A stretch of DNA of 6,183 nt, from the NCBI GenBank assembly GCA_903927685.1, contig CAIYOB010000711.1, positions 1-6,183 on the forward strand. Direction: 5' to 3'. The notes under the pieces were generated by a model that saw nothing but the letters and a program-made list of their open reading frames with translations, did no database searches and was not told where the DNA came from. This DNA is from an uncultured Planctomycetaceae bacterium (GTDB lineage: Bacteria > Planctomycetota > Planctomycetia > Pirellulales > Pirellulaceae). How positions within the stretch are numbered: the stretch's first letter is position 1; each line of letters opens with the position of its first letter. The position numbers were made by a program, and so were the translations under genes. This document shows positions 1 through 6,183 of this stretch, piece by piece.

Positions 1-1
1 G

Positions 2-49
2 GCCTTGACCAAGCTGCGGACGACGCTGGCGCATGAGGATCACGGGTGA
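2..49 (+). CDS. C-terminal end of a probable ECF sigma factor (5' partial)
   Basis: Only the last 15 codons are present, reading ALTKLRTTLAHEDHG and then TGA at 47-49. The pattern of a basic helix with K-L-R followed by a short acidic tail resembles the end of region 4 of ECF (sigma-70 family) sigma factors, where an A-L-x-K-L-R-x-x-L ending is common. The stop codon overlaps the ATG of the next gene (TGATG at 47-51), so the two are probably one operon and translationally coupled. The next gene starts with a segment resembling those found beside ECF sigma factors, which supports the call. The piece is too short to classify alone; another reading frame (stop at 34-36) is also open at the left edge but looks less protein-like. 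Sigma identity is an inference. Confidence 0.5.
   Translation, partial: ALTKLRTTLAHEDHG
35..39 (+). promoter_or_regulatory. Ribosome binding site for the macroglobulin-like gene
   Basis: GAGGA at 35-39 lies 9 bases before the ATG at 49 but only 6 before the in-frame GTG at 46. The spacing, together with the TGATG overlap, favours ATG 49 as the start. The site lies inside the end of the upstream coding region, as expected for a coupled pair. Confidence 0.5.
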
Positions 50-3000
50 TGGACGGTCGAGTGAAACTGGAACAACAGCTGTGGGAGTTCGTCTACGAGC
101 TGCTGCCGGAAGACGAGGCGGAGGCGCTGCGCGGACGGATCGCCGCCGAGCCGGACGTGGCCCGCTTGCACGACGACGTCCGCCGCAAGGCCGCGATCGT
201 GGCTCAGGCTGCCAGGCTCGAATTGCCGTCGATCCCGCTGGTCCAGCCTGCTGCGCCAGTCCAGGCGTCCCCACGCCGTTGGGCCAATTGGGCGGTGGGG
301 CTGGCCGCTTCGCTGTTGGTCTGCTATCTGGGCTTCGCCGACGTGCGCACGCGCTCACTCGAACGTTCCGTGGCCGACGCGGCGTCCGGAGCGGCCTGGG
401 CCGACCAGCCGGTTCGGACGGTCGTGTTCGGGCCGACTGCGGTACAGCCCGCCCAGGCGAATTACTTTGCCGTGCGGACCCAGACCGCCGCCGGGGCTCC
501 CCGCGCCGCCGCGGTTGATTATCGGGTCCTCGACGACGATGGCACGTTGCTGACCAGCGGCCAGATCCAATCGGACGCCAGCGGTTTCGCCCAGTTTGAC
601 TTCTTGGCGGCCACGCCGTCGGGCCCAAGGGCCGCGCGCCAGCCGCGAAACGTCTCGCTGGAACTGCAGACGCAGACCGCTCTGCAGCCCGTGATGGTGC
701 GCCGCACCCTGCCGCTGGCAACTCCCCAGCTGACCACGTACCTGAGCGTCGACAAGACCGTCTATCGACCCGGCGAGCAAGTCCGCGGCCGCTCCGTGAC
801 CTTGGATCGGGCAAGCCTGGAGGCGATTCGCGAAGTGCCTGTCGAATTCCGCGTGCTGGACTCCGGCGGGCAACCGCTGGGCGGCGCGGGCCGGGAGGTG
901 CTCACGCAACAGGGCGTGGCCGCGGCCGAATTCGAGCTGCCCCGGTTCCAGCCGGGCGGCACGTACACGCTGGTCGCGTCCAGTCCCACGGACGCGTTCC
1001 CCGAAGCGCGCCGCGACTTCGCGGTGCGGCCGTACCTGGCACCCTCACTTCGCCAGCGGCTGGACTTTGCCCGCGACAGCTACGATCCGGGCGACGAGGT
1101 CGAGGCGGAGCTGCGCGTCGAGCAGGCCGATGGCGGCCCGGCCCGCCAGGTGCCGCTGGCCATCGCGGCGGAAGCGGGAGGCGTGACCTTCTACACGGGC
1201 CAAGCGGCGACGGACGAGGGCGGCACCCATCGCGTCCGCTTCCGCTTGCCGGACCAACTTGCCGCGGACGACGCCGTGCTGAGTGTGACCGCCGGCAACG
1301 AGGGCAAGAACCGCCTCAGCGAGCCGATCCCGATCCGGCAGGGTGGGGTTGACATCGAATTCCGGCCCGAGGCCGGCGAGTTGGTGCCTGGCGTCGCCAA
1401 TCGGGTGTACTTCTTTGCCCACGATGCGCTGGACAAGCCGGTCCATATCCAGGGCCGCGTGGTGGACGATCAGGGCCGACAGCTTGTGTCGCTGCAGACG
1501 ATCCACGACGGCCGCGGCGTGTTTGAATTCCAGCCCGAGCCCGCCCAGACCTATCGGCTGGAACTCGACCCCGGCTCGGGCCCAGTGGACCGTCCGGAGT
1601 TACCGCCGGTCAGCCAGCGGCAGTTCTTGACCCTGAACGCCGCGCCCGGCGTGTTTGCGGCCGGCCAGCCGCTCAAGATCCGACTGCTGTCCAATGCGAT
1701 TCGCCCCGTCGCAGTCTCGGCCGTTTGCCGCGGGGTCGTGGTCGGCCAGGAACTGGTGTCGCCCGCGGAGTTCTCGCGGCACGCCGATCCGGCTGGCATG
1801 GAGGTCGTGATTCCCGTCGCCGACACGGCGGAAGGCGTCGTTCGCCTGACCGCGTACGACTACGGAGTGCAGCCCCCACAGCCCGTCGCCGAGCGTCTGG
1901 TCTTTCGCCGGCCGACACGAAAGCTGGAGATTCAGTCCGGTCAGGACGTCGGCCGTCGCCGCCCCGGCGAGTCGGTGGAGTGGGCCTTCTTGGTGAAGAA
2001 CGAGCGGGGCCGTCCGCTGCCGGCCGTGCTGGGCGCGTCCGTCGTGGACGAGGCCGCGTTGAGCTTGGCCCGGGACCGCAGTGCCTCGCTGAGCACCCAT
2101 TTCTGGCTGACGGGACAGATCGAGGATGTCCGCGGCTTGGAGGATGCGAATCTGTGTCTGGCCGAGGGCCCCCAAGCCGAGCAGGCTCTCGACTTGCTGC
2201 TGGGTACCCAGGGCTGGCGGCGGTTTGTCAGCGTGCCCGCGAATCAATTGGCTCAGGTGCCGCTCGCGACGCAGGCGGGGCCGTCCGCTTATTTTGATCA
2301 GGACTCGCTCGCTGCCGGGACCTTCGCTGTCGCGGATTCGCCGGCCGTGTTGATTGACAATGCAGCCGACGCGTCGACGGCGGTGCGTAGCAGCTTGGCC
2401 GCTCTGCAGACGGCTTACGACCAGACGGTTCGGCGAGTCGCCTTGAGCGTGATTCTCGGCAGCCTGGTTTTGGCCGTCGCGTTGGGCCTGTTGGCCGTGA
2501 TACGGCGGTTGCCCGCGAGACCGGTGTGGATGCCTGCGCTGGGCGCTTCGGCGGTCAGCCTGCTGCTGGGCTTCGCCTGGCTGGCGACGGAAAGCCGGCC
2601 AGGGCGGGAAGTCGCGCAAGCGCCGGCGACTCGTACCGCGGGCGAGGTGCAGGTGGCACAGGGCCAGCAGTACGCGGCGCCGGGCGGCATGGGGGCTGTG
2701 CCGTCCCCGGCCGGATCCGAAATGGGCAAGGCGGACAGCCAGGCGACCAATCGCTGGTATCAAGTCGAGAACGTCGTCGGCAAGGGCGCCGGCATGGCGG
2801 GCGCGAGTCCCCGGCCGGCGGAGCCCTCGGCCGCCGAGGATTTCGCGTCGCCGGCGGTCGATCGTCTTGGACCGCCACCGCCGGCCGCGAGAGCCGAAAA
2901 GCGAAAGGACAGCGAGTTCGACAAAGCCCGCTGGGACGCGAGTGAACTCGACCGAGCGGACGAGTCGCAAGCTGTCGCGCCGCAGAGTCGAAGCTTGCCG

Positions 3001-4125
3001 GATCTCGGCCAACAGGCCGACCAGGATTCACCGCAGGATATGCCGGTGCCCGAATCGCGGATGCCGAGTGGCACTGCGTCCCGGCCATTGGCCCGCGATC
3101 CCAGCCCCGCGCGGGGAGCGGTCGACGCACGAGCCTCGAGCGACAAGGAGCAAAGCGAATCGGCTCGCCGCCTCCGAGGGGCTCCGCTCGCCGTGCCGCC
3201 CCCGGCTCCCGCAACGCCGCCGCCAGCGCCCGCCGTTCCGGCCCCCGCACCCGTACGGGCGAAAGCGAGCGACACCGCCACCGAATCGCCGGGCAGGTCG
3301 CTGGAGTCTGCGCAAGCTCCGTTGGTTGACCAGGGCCACGTAGGACGGATTGCCAATCCGTCCCACCGGCCGCCAGAAGCTGTCCAGGCTCCGTCGGCTC
3401 CGCAGGCGGCGCCGCCCATGCCGGCAGCAGCCCCGGCGTTCGGGATGGAAGCTGCCGAGAAACCAGTGCCGGAGGCGTCCGTCGAGGCCATTGCCGGGAC
3501 GCTGCCAAAGGCCGCGGCGCCGAGCCAAATGGGGCTCAATGCGCCGCCGGGCTCGGCGGCTGGCGGGCTCCCTGCCGTACCGTTGCATGTGGTCCCCGAG
3601 ACCCTCGCCGAGTCCGGCGGTAGCGCCGGCGGAATGGGAGGAGCCGGAGCCCGTTTCGGCGGCGGCGCCTCGGCGGCCAAGCCCGCCGACGCACGCCAGA
3701 GCCTCGCGGAGCTCAAACAGCAGGCGGAGGCGATCGCGGCCCCGCCGACGGCGCTGCCGGCGGCACCGATAGCAGAACCCGCCCCGGCCAAGTTCGCCGA
3801 AGCGGCCGATCCCGCCGCCAAACGCGAGTCACTTGCGCGAGACGCGGCGGTCGCCGCGCCGACTGACTCGCAGCTGTTCTTCCGTCAATACGGGACCCGG
3901 GAATTGGCAGAGTTGTCCGCCGAGCAGCGGTCGGCTTCGGCGGAGACGGTCTGTTGGGAGCCGCTGCTGGTGACGGATGCAGAAGGCCGCGCGAGCCTCC
4001 GGTTCCGCCTGCCTGAGACGGCCACCACGTACCGCGTGCTGGTCGACGGCCATGCCCAAGGCCGCATCGGCTCGTACCTCGGCCGGATCGTCGTCCAGCC
4101 GGAATCGAAGCCAGGTGCCGATTAG
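49..4125 (+). CDS. Membrane-anchored macroglobulin-like (MG2/A2M) protein with anti-sigma-like N-terminus
   Basis: A large envelope protein of 1358 residues from ATG 49; a GTG at 46 would add one residue. Positions below count from the GTG. Residues 8-60 are a charged helical segment (QLWEFVYELLPEDEAEALRG) like those on planctomycete proteins encoded beside ECF sigma factors. TM1 is about 79-98, preceded by RR, giving N-in topology. Beta domains follow: an MG2-type domain with YRPGEQV at 240-246, a second with YDPGDEV at 346-352, and a third with FRPEAGELVPGV at 439-450 and HDGRGVFEFQP at 487-497. VVDEAALSLA at 666-675 is the usual sequence after the MG/bait segments, and LDLLLGTQGWRRF lies at 715-727. 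TM2 (about 798-819) and TM3 (about 828-847) are joined by a basic loop. A Pro/Ala/Gly linker (about 850-1270) leads to ETVCWEPLLVTDAEGRASL (from 1300), the opening of the A2M domain. The protein ends at 1359 with no GCGEQ-type thioester site. Family members act as envelope protease traps or sensors; the exact role here is unknown. Confidence 0.8.
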   Translation: MDGRVKLEQQLWEFVYELLPEDEAEALRGRIAAEPDVARLHDDVRRKAAIVAQAARLELPSIPLVQPAAPVQASPRRWANWAVGLAASLLVCYLGFADVRTRSLERSVADAASGAAWADQPVRTVVFGPTAVQPAQANYFAVRTQTAAGAPRAAAVDYRVLDDDGTLLTSGQIQSDASGFAQFDFLAATPSGPRAARQPRNVSLELQTQTALQPVMVRRTLPLATPQLTTYLSVDKTVYRPGEQVRGRSVTLDRASLEAIREVPVEFRVLDSGGQPLGGAGREVLTQQGVAAAEFELPRFQPGGTYTLVASSPTDAFPEARRDFAVRPYLAPSLRQRLDFARDSYDPGDEVEAELRVEQADGGPARQVPLAIAAEAGGVTFYTGQAATDEGGTHRVRFRLPDQLAADDAVLSVTAGNEGKNRLSEPIPIRQGGVDIEFRPEAGELVPGVANRVYFFAHDALDKPVHIQGRVVDDQGRQLVSLQTIHDGRGVFEFQPEPAQTYRLELDPGSGPVDRPELPPVSQRQFLTLNAAPGVFAAGQPLKIRLLSNAIRPVAVSAVCRGVVVGQELVSPAEFSRHADPAGMEVVIPVADTAEGVVRLTAYDYGVQPPQPVAERLVFRRPTRKLEIQSGQDVGRRRPGESVEWAFLVKNERGRPLPAVLGASVVDEAALSLARDRSASLSTHFWLTGQIEDVRGLEDANLCLAEGPQAEQALDLLLGTQGWRRFVSVPANQLAQVPLATQAGPSAYFDQDSLAAGTFAVADSPAVLIDNAADASTAVRSSLAALQTAYDQTVRRVALSVILGSLVLAVALGLLAVIRRLPARPVWMPALGASAVSLLLGFAWLATESRPGREVAQAPATRTAGEVQVAQGQQYAAPGGMGAVPSPAGSEMGKADSQATNRWYQVENVVGKGAGMAGASPRPAEPSAAEDFASPAVDRLGPPPPAARAEKRKDSEFDKARWDASELDRADESQAVAPQSRSLPDLGQQADQDSPQDMPVPESRMPSGTASRPLARDPSPARGAVDARASSDKEQSESARRLRGAPLAVPPPAPATPPPAPAVPAPAPVRAKASDTATESPGRSLESAQAPLVDQGHVGRIANPSHRPPEAVQAPSAPQAAPPMPAAAPAFGMEAAEKPVPEASVEAIAGTLPKAAAPSQMGLNAPPGSAAGGLPAVPLHVVPETLAESGGSAGGMGGAGARFGGGASAAKPADARQSLAELKQQAEAIAAPPTALPAAPIAEPAPAKFAEAADPAAKRESLARDAAVAAPTDSQLFFRQYGTRELAELSAEQRSASAETVCWEPLLVTDAEGRASLRFRLPETATTYRVLVDGHAQGRIGSYLGRIVVQPESKPGAD
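2593..3855 (+). other. Low-complexity Pro/Ala/Gly-rich linker coding region
   Basis: This stretch encodes about 420 residues of the macroglobulin-like protein, between its third membrane helix and the C-terminal A2M-like piece. It is dominated by Ala, Pro, Gly, Ser and charged residues, with Pro/Ala runs such as PPPAPATPPPAPAVPAPAP (about 1051-1069) and a Gly-rich patch GGSAGGMGGAGARFGGG (about 1191-1207). No folded domain is recognisable. With TM3 running outward, the linker should be periplasmic and may tether the C-terminal piece at a distance, for example across or along the cell wall. The high GC and repetitive composition leave long open frames on both strands here, which are not genes. 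Confidence 0.7.
3340..3366. repeat. REP-like palindrome inserted in frame in the linker
   Basis: GGACGGATT (3343-3351) and its exact complement AATCCGTCC (3355-3363) flank a 3-base GCC loop. After one mismatch (3342/3364) two more pairs extend the arms to 3340 and 3366. The motif is translated in frame as GRIANPSH (residues 1100-1107), unlike the surrounding Pro/Ala-rich text. From memory, GTAGGACGGATTGGCAATCC-type palindromes are scattered through planctomycete genomes, giving peptides such as RIGNPSY or, on the other strand, TDWQSVLR. The inverted repeat is seen directly; membership of a dispersed family is recall, not a search result. Confidence 0.6.
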
Positions 4126-4186
4126 CACCAAACTGGAAACTGTCGGCCTGAAGTCCGCTTCGACATTTCTCGGTTTCGGGCGGTTG

Positions 4187-4275
4187 GATCCCAACGAATG
4201 AAGGGGTCAACGAATAGCGGACGGGGAGCCATCAACTGATTCTCGCATTCGTTGACCCCTTCATTCGTTGGGGTC
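4187..4275. repeat. Large inverted repeat made of four octamer copies (REP/MITE-like or terminator)
   Basis: The arms 4190-4215 and 4247-4272 are perfectly complementary over 26 bases. A G-U pair and two more pairs extend the stem to 4187/4275. The 31-base loop (4216-4246) can add three further pairs (4217-4219 with 4244-4246) past one bulged base. Each arm has an internal direct repeat: CAACGAAT at 4192-4199 and 4208-4215, and ATTCGTTG at 4247-4254 and 4263-4270, all with a 16-base period around the spacer GAAGGGGT or its complement. The element starts 61 bases after the stop of the macroglobulin-like gene. No T-tract follows, so it is not a classic intrinsic terminator, but it could protect or end the upstream mRNA. 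A mobile palindromic repeat or a protein binding site is equally possible. Confidence 0.75.
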
Positions 4276-4352
4276 ACCACGATGGCCAACCGCGACATCC
4301 CATTCCAAGCATCATGCGTCGACGATCCCCTTTGCTCCTCGTGGGCCGGATT

Positions 4353-4379
4353 CCCTCTCGCTTGCGCTTCGGGCTACGG
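4353..4379 (-). repeat. Probable dispersed repeat motif (GTAGCCCGAAGCGCAAGCG type)
   Basis: On the minus strand this segment reads CGTAGCCCGAAGCGCAAGCG, followed by AGAGGG. I recall GTAGCCCGAAGCG-type stretches as abundant, short, non-coding repeats in planctomycete genomes. Only one copy lies in the window, so repeat status rests on memory and cannot be shown here. Confidence 0.35.
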
Positions 4380-4430
4380 TGGCACCTGAAACCCATCGCC
4401 CATCCGCTGTTATCGTCCCTGCTTGTGCCG

Positions 4431-4436
4431 TATACT
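4431..4436 (+). promoter_or_regulatory. Possible -10 box of the arabinofuranosidase promoter
   Basis: TATACT matches the sigma-70 -10 consensus at five of six positions and lies 37 bases before the start codon at 4474, giving a leader of about 30 bases. The best -35 candidate is CTGTTA at 4407-4412 with an 18-base spacer, matching TTGACA at only three positions. It could serve a primary sigma factor with a weak -35 box or an activator-dependent promoter. Its place after the repeats fits a transcription unit separate from the upstream gene. Confidence 0.35.
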
Positions 4437-4459
4437 CAGCGCCATCTCCGGCCACTCCC

Positions 4460-4465
4460 AAGGGA
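4460..4465 (+). promoter_or_regulatory. Ribosome binding site of the arabinofuranosidase gene
   Basis: AAGGGA sits 8 bases before the ATG at 4474. It fixes this start, which is also the one that gives a complete signal peptide. Confidence 0.5.
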
Positions 4466-4473
4466 CGATCGAT

Positions 4474-6183
4474 ATGAACCGAGTCACTCAGCTGCTTCCT
4501 GCCTGCCTCGCCGTCATCTGCCTCGCCACGTCCGCACTGGCGGACAATCCAAGTTTGACTGTGGAACTCGACCGCCCCGGAGTCCCGATCAACCGGGGCA
4601 TGTGGGGCGTGTTCTTCGAGGATATCAACTTTGGCGCGGATGGCGGCCTGTACGCCGAATTGGTGAAGAACCGCGGCTTCGAGTTCCCCGAGCCACTGCT
4701 GGGCTGGTTCAAACTCAGCCCCAAAGGCGCCCCCGGCACGCTCGCCATTCGCGACGACCAGCCGTTCCAAACGCGAAACCCGCACTACCTCCGCATCGCG
4801 TCTCCCGGCGGCACGAGCCCCTTCGGAATTGCCAACGAGGGCTTCCGCGGGATGGGCGTAAAGGCCGGTGAGGGCTACCGCTTCTCCGCCTTCGTCCGCA
4901 GGGTCGACGGAAACCCGCGGATGCGCGTGGAACTGTACAGCGCGGACGGCGTCTGCCTGGACACCGTGACGCTGGAGGACGGCAGCGGCGACTGGCAGCA
5001 GCGGACGGCGGTGCTGCACCCCAAGTCCACGGATGCCAAGGCCAAGCTGTACGTCTTGCTGGACGGCGCGGGTACGATGGATGTGGATCTGGTCTCCCTG
5101 TTCCCGGTGAACACGTGGAAGAACCGACCCGGCGGACTCCGCGCCGACATGGTCCAGATGCTCGCTGACCTGAAGCCGGGATTTGTGCGGTTCCCCGGCG
5201 GCTGCATTGTCGAGGGCATCACATTGGCAAACCGCTACCAATGGAAGAAGACCATCGGACCTGTCGCGGAACGCGAGGTCCTGTTGAACCGCTGGAATGT
5301 GGAATTCCTGCACCGGCCGTCGCCTGACTACTACCAGAGTTTCGGCCTGGGGTTCTTCGAGTACTTCCAGCTCTGCGAGGATCTTGGCGCCGAGCCCCTG
5401 CCCATCTTGAGCTGCGGCCTGGCGTGCCAGTTCAATACCGGCGAGGCGTGTCCGCTCGACCAGCTCGACCCGTTCATCCAGGATGCGATCGACCTGATCG
5501 AGTTCGCCAACGGCACGCCCAGCACGGTCTGGGGCGCGAAGCGGGCGGCGATGGGGCATCCCGCGCCTTTCCAACTCAAGATGCTCGGCATCGGCAACGA
5601 GAACTGGCAGCAGCCGTACCTGGAACGTTACGCGAAATTCCATGCGGTGCTGAAGCAACGGCACCCCGAGATCAAGTTGGTGTCCAGTGCCGGCCCGGGG
5701 CCCAACGACCAGCATTTCCATTTCGCCTGGCCGAAGCTCCGCGAGCTGCAGGCCGACATCGTGGACGAACATTGCTATGCCCGTCCGGATTGGTTTTTCC
5801 AGGCCGTGAGCCGCTATGACAGCTACGATCGTGCCGGTCCGAAGGTCTTCTTCGGCGAATACGCCGCGCAGAGCGACCGCACCGTGAGCGTCCTCAACCG
5901 CAACAATCTCGAGTGCGCGCTGGCCGAGGCCGCGTGCATGACGGGCCTGGAACGTAACGGAGACGTGGTGTGCATGGCGAGCTACGCGCCTCTGTTCGCC
6001 CATGTCGACGCGTGGCAATGGAAGCCCGACCTCATTTGGGTCGACAACCTCCGCAGCTACGGCACGCCGAGTTACTATGTCCAGAAACTCTTCGCCAACA
6101 ACCCTGGCGACGAAACCGTGCCGTTCACCCTGACCGCTGCCGGGGCCGAGTCACTCGCTGCCTCGGCGACGCGCGACCGGGGA
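4474..6183 (+). CDS. Secreted GH51 alpha-L-arabinofuranosidase (3' partial)
   Basis: A retaining alpha-L-arabinofuranosidase (glycoside hydrolase family 51, EC 3.2.1.55) that releases terminal arabinofuranose from arabinan, arabinoxylan or similar polysaccharides. The frame is open for 570 codons and runs off the right edge. Residues 1-23 form a signal peptide with a likely cut after ALA, so the enzyme is exported. RGMWGVFFEDIN (41-52) and GGLYAELVKNRGFEF (57-71) are GH51 N-terminal signatures. Residues about 78-212 form a beta-rich insertion resembling a CBM4/9-type carbohydrate-binding module. The TIM barrel follows, with FVRFPGGCIVEG at 237-248, GIGNENW at 372-378 (acid/base Glu376), DEHCY at 431-435 and KVFFGEY at 457-463 (nucleophile Glu462). 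CMASYAPLFAHVDAWQWKPD begins the C-terminal beta domain (about 480 onward). Both catalytic residues are present. Related enzymes with this layout are about 650 residues, so perhaps 80-100 are missing here. Substrate preference cannot be read from the sequence. Confidence 0.93.
   Translation, partial: MNRVTQLLPACLAVICLATSALADNPSLTVELDRPGVPINRGMWGVFFEDINFGADGGLYAELVKNRGFEFPEPLLGWFKLSPKGAPGTLAIRDDQPFQTRNPHYLRIASPGGTSPFGIANEGFRGMGVKAGEGYRFSAFVRRVDGNPRMRVELYSADGVCLDTVTLEDGSGDWQQRTAVLHPKSTDAKAKLYVLLDGAGTMDVDLVSLFPVNTWKNRPGGLRADMVQMLADLKPGFVRFPGGCIVEGITLANRYQWKKTIGPVAEREVLLNRWNVEFLHRPSPDYYQSFGLGFFEYFQLCEDLGAEPLPILSCGLACQFNTGEACPLDQLDPFIQDAIDLIEFANGTPSTVWGAKRAAMGHPAPFQLKMLGIGNENWQQPYLERYAKFHAVLKQRHPEIKLVSSAGPGPNDQHFHFAWPKLRELQADIVDEHCYARPDWFFQAVSRYDSYDRAGPKVFFGEYAAQSDRTVSVLNRNNLECALAEAACMTGLERNGDVVCMASYAPLFAHVDAWQWKPDLIWVDNLRSYGTPSYYVQKLFANNPGDETVPFTLTAAGAESLAASATRDRG

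Larger units (their letters stand above)
4126..4473. other. Intergenic region with repeats and a possible promoter
   Basis: These 348 bases separate the two large genes. They contain the four-octamer inverted repeat (4187-4275), a second repeat-like motif (4353-4379), a -10-like box (4431-4436) and a ribosome binding site (4460-4465). An ATG at 4314 opens a 185-codon frame that runs far into the arabinofuranosidase gene in another phase; it looks like a chance frame. I see no tRNA, riboswitch or small gene. Confidence 0.6.

Noticed and set aside
1600..3012. A 470-codon open frame on the minus strand
   Set aside because: It is opposite the macroglobulin-like gene, rich in Arg, Gly and Gln, and without motifs; a GC-driven shadow.
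2760..3821. A 353-codon minus-strand frame rich in Ala, Gly and Ser
   Set aside because: It mirrors the low-complexity linker on the other strand; composition alone explains its openness.
4187..4275. Classic intrinsic terminator
   Set aside because: The stem is far longer than usual and no T-tract follows on either strand, so it is listed as a repeat with only a possible role at the mRNA end.
4187..4275. CRISPR array
   Set aside because: The octamer copies are too short and are arranged as an inverted pair, with no regular unique spacers.
4314..4871. A + strand frame starting in the intergenic region with a hydrophobic start
   Set aside because: It overlaps nearly 400 bases of the GH51 gene in another phase, becomes Arg/Pro-rich there, and has no convincing ribosome binding site.
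4312..6018. A 568-codon open frame on the minus strand
   Set aside because: It lies opposite the GH51 gene, whose signal peptide and catalytic motifs are unmistakable. The minus-strand product shows no recognisable domain and is typical of high-GC antisense frames.

Overview
The window is high-GC DNA with two large genes, both on the + strand. The likely source is a planctomycete of the Pirellula type. This is inferred from three things: an apparent ECF sigma factor tail fused by a TGATG overlap to a gene with an anti-sigma-like N-terminus; a macroglobulin-like protein with a very long Pro/Ala/Gly linker; and short palindromic motifs I remember as dispersed repeats in planctomycete genomes. 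No sequence search was run, so the taxonomy is tentative.

Layout. Bases 2-49 are the last 15 codons of an upstream gene, probably an ECF sigma factor. Bases 49-4125 encode a 1358-residue membrane protein. It has a short cytoplasmic N-terminal segment resembling the anti-sigma-type segments of planctomycete sigma-linked proteins, one membrane helix, several macroglobulin (MG2-type) beta domains, two more membrane helices, a low-complexity linker of about 420 residues, and a C-terminal piece matching the start of the alpha-2-macroglobulin (A2M) domain. It stops before any thioester domain. Bases 4126-4473 are non-coding and hold a striking inverted repeat built from four copies of an octamer, a second probable dispersed repeat, a possible -10 box and a ribosome binding site. 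Bases 4474-6183 encode a secreted GH51 alpha-L-arabinofuranosidase with a carbohydrate-binding-module-like insertion; its C-terminal end lies outside the window.

How the parts work together. The sigma tail and the macroglobulin-like protein look translationally coupled, so they may form a sigma/membrane-regulator pair in which periplasmic MG domains sense an envelope or protease signal. This is inference. The arabinofuranosidase is separated by 348 bases containing repeats and its own possible promoter, so it is probably an independent transcription unit for degrading arabinose-containing polysaccharides. Nothing in the sequence links the two genes functionally.

The points most worth a second look are the four-octamer inverted repeat at 4187-4275, a palindrome inserted in frame in the linker at 3340-3366, and the sigma-coupled, thioester-less macroglobulin fusion.
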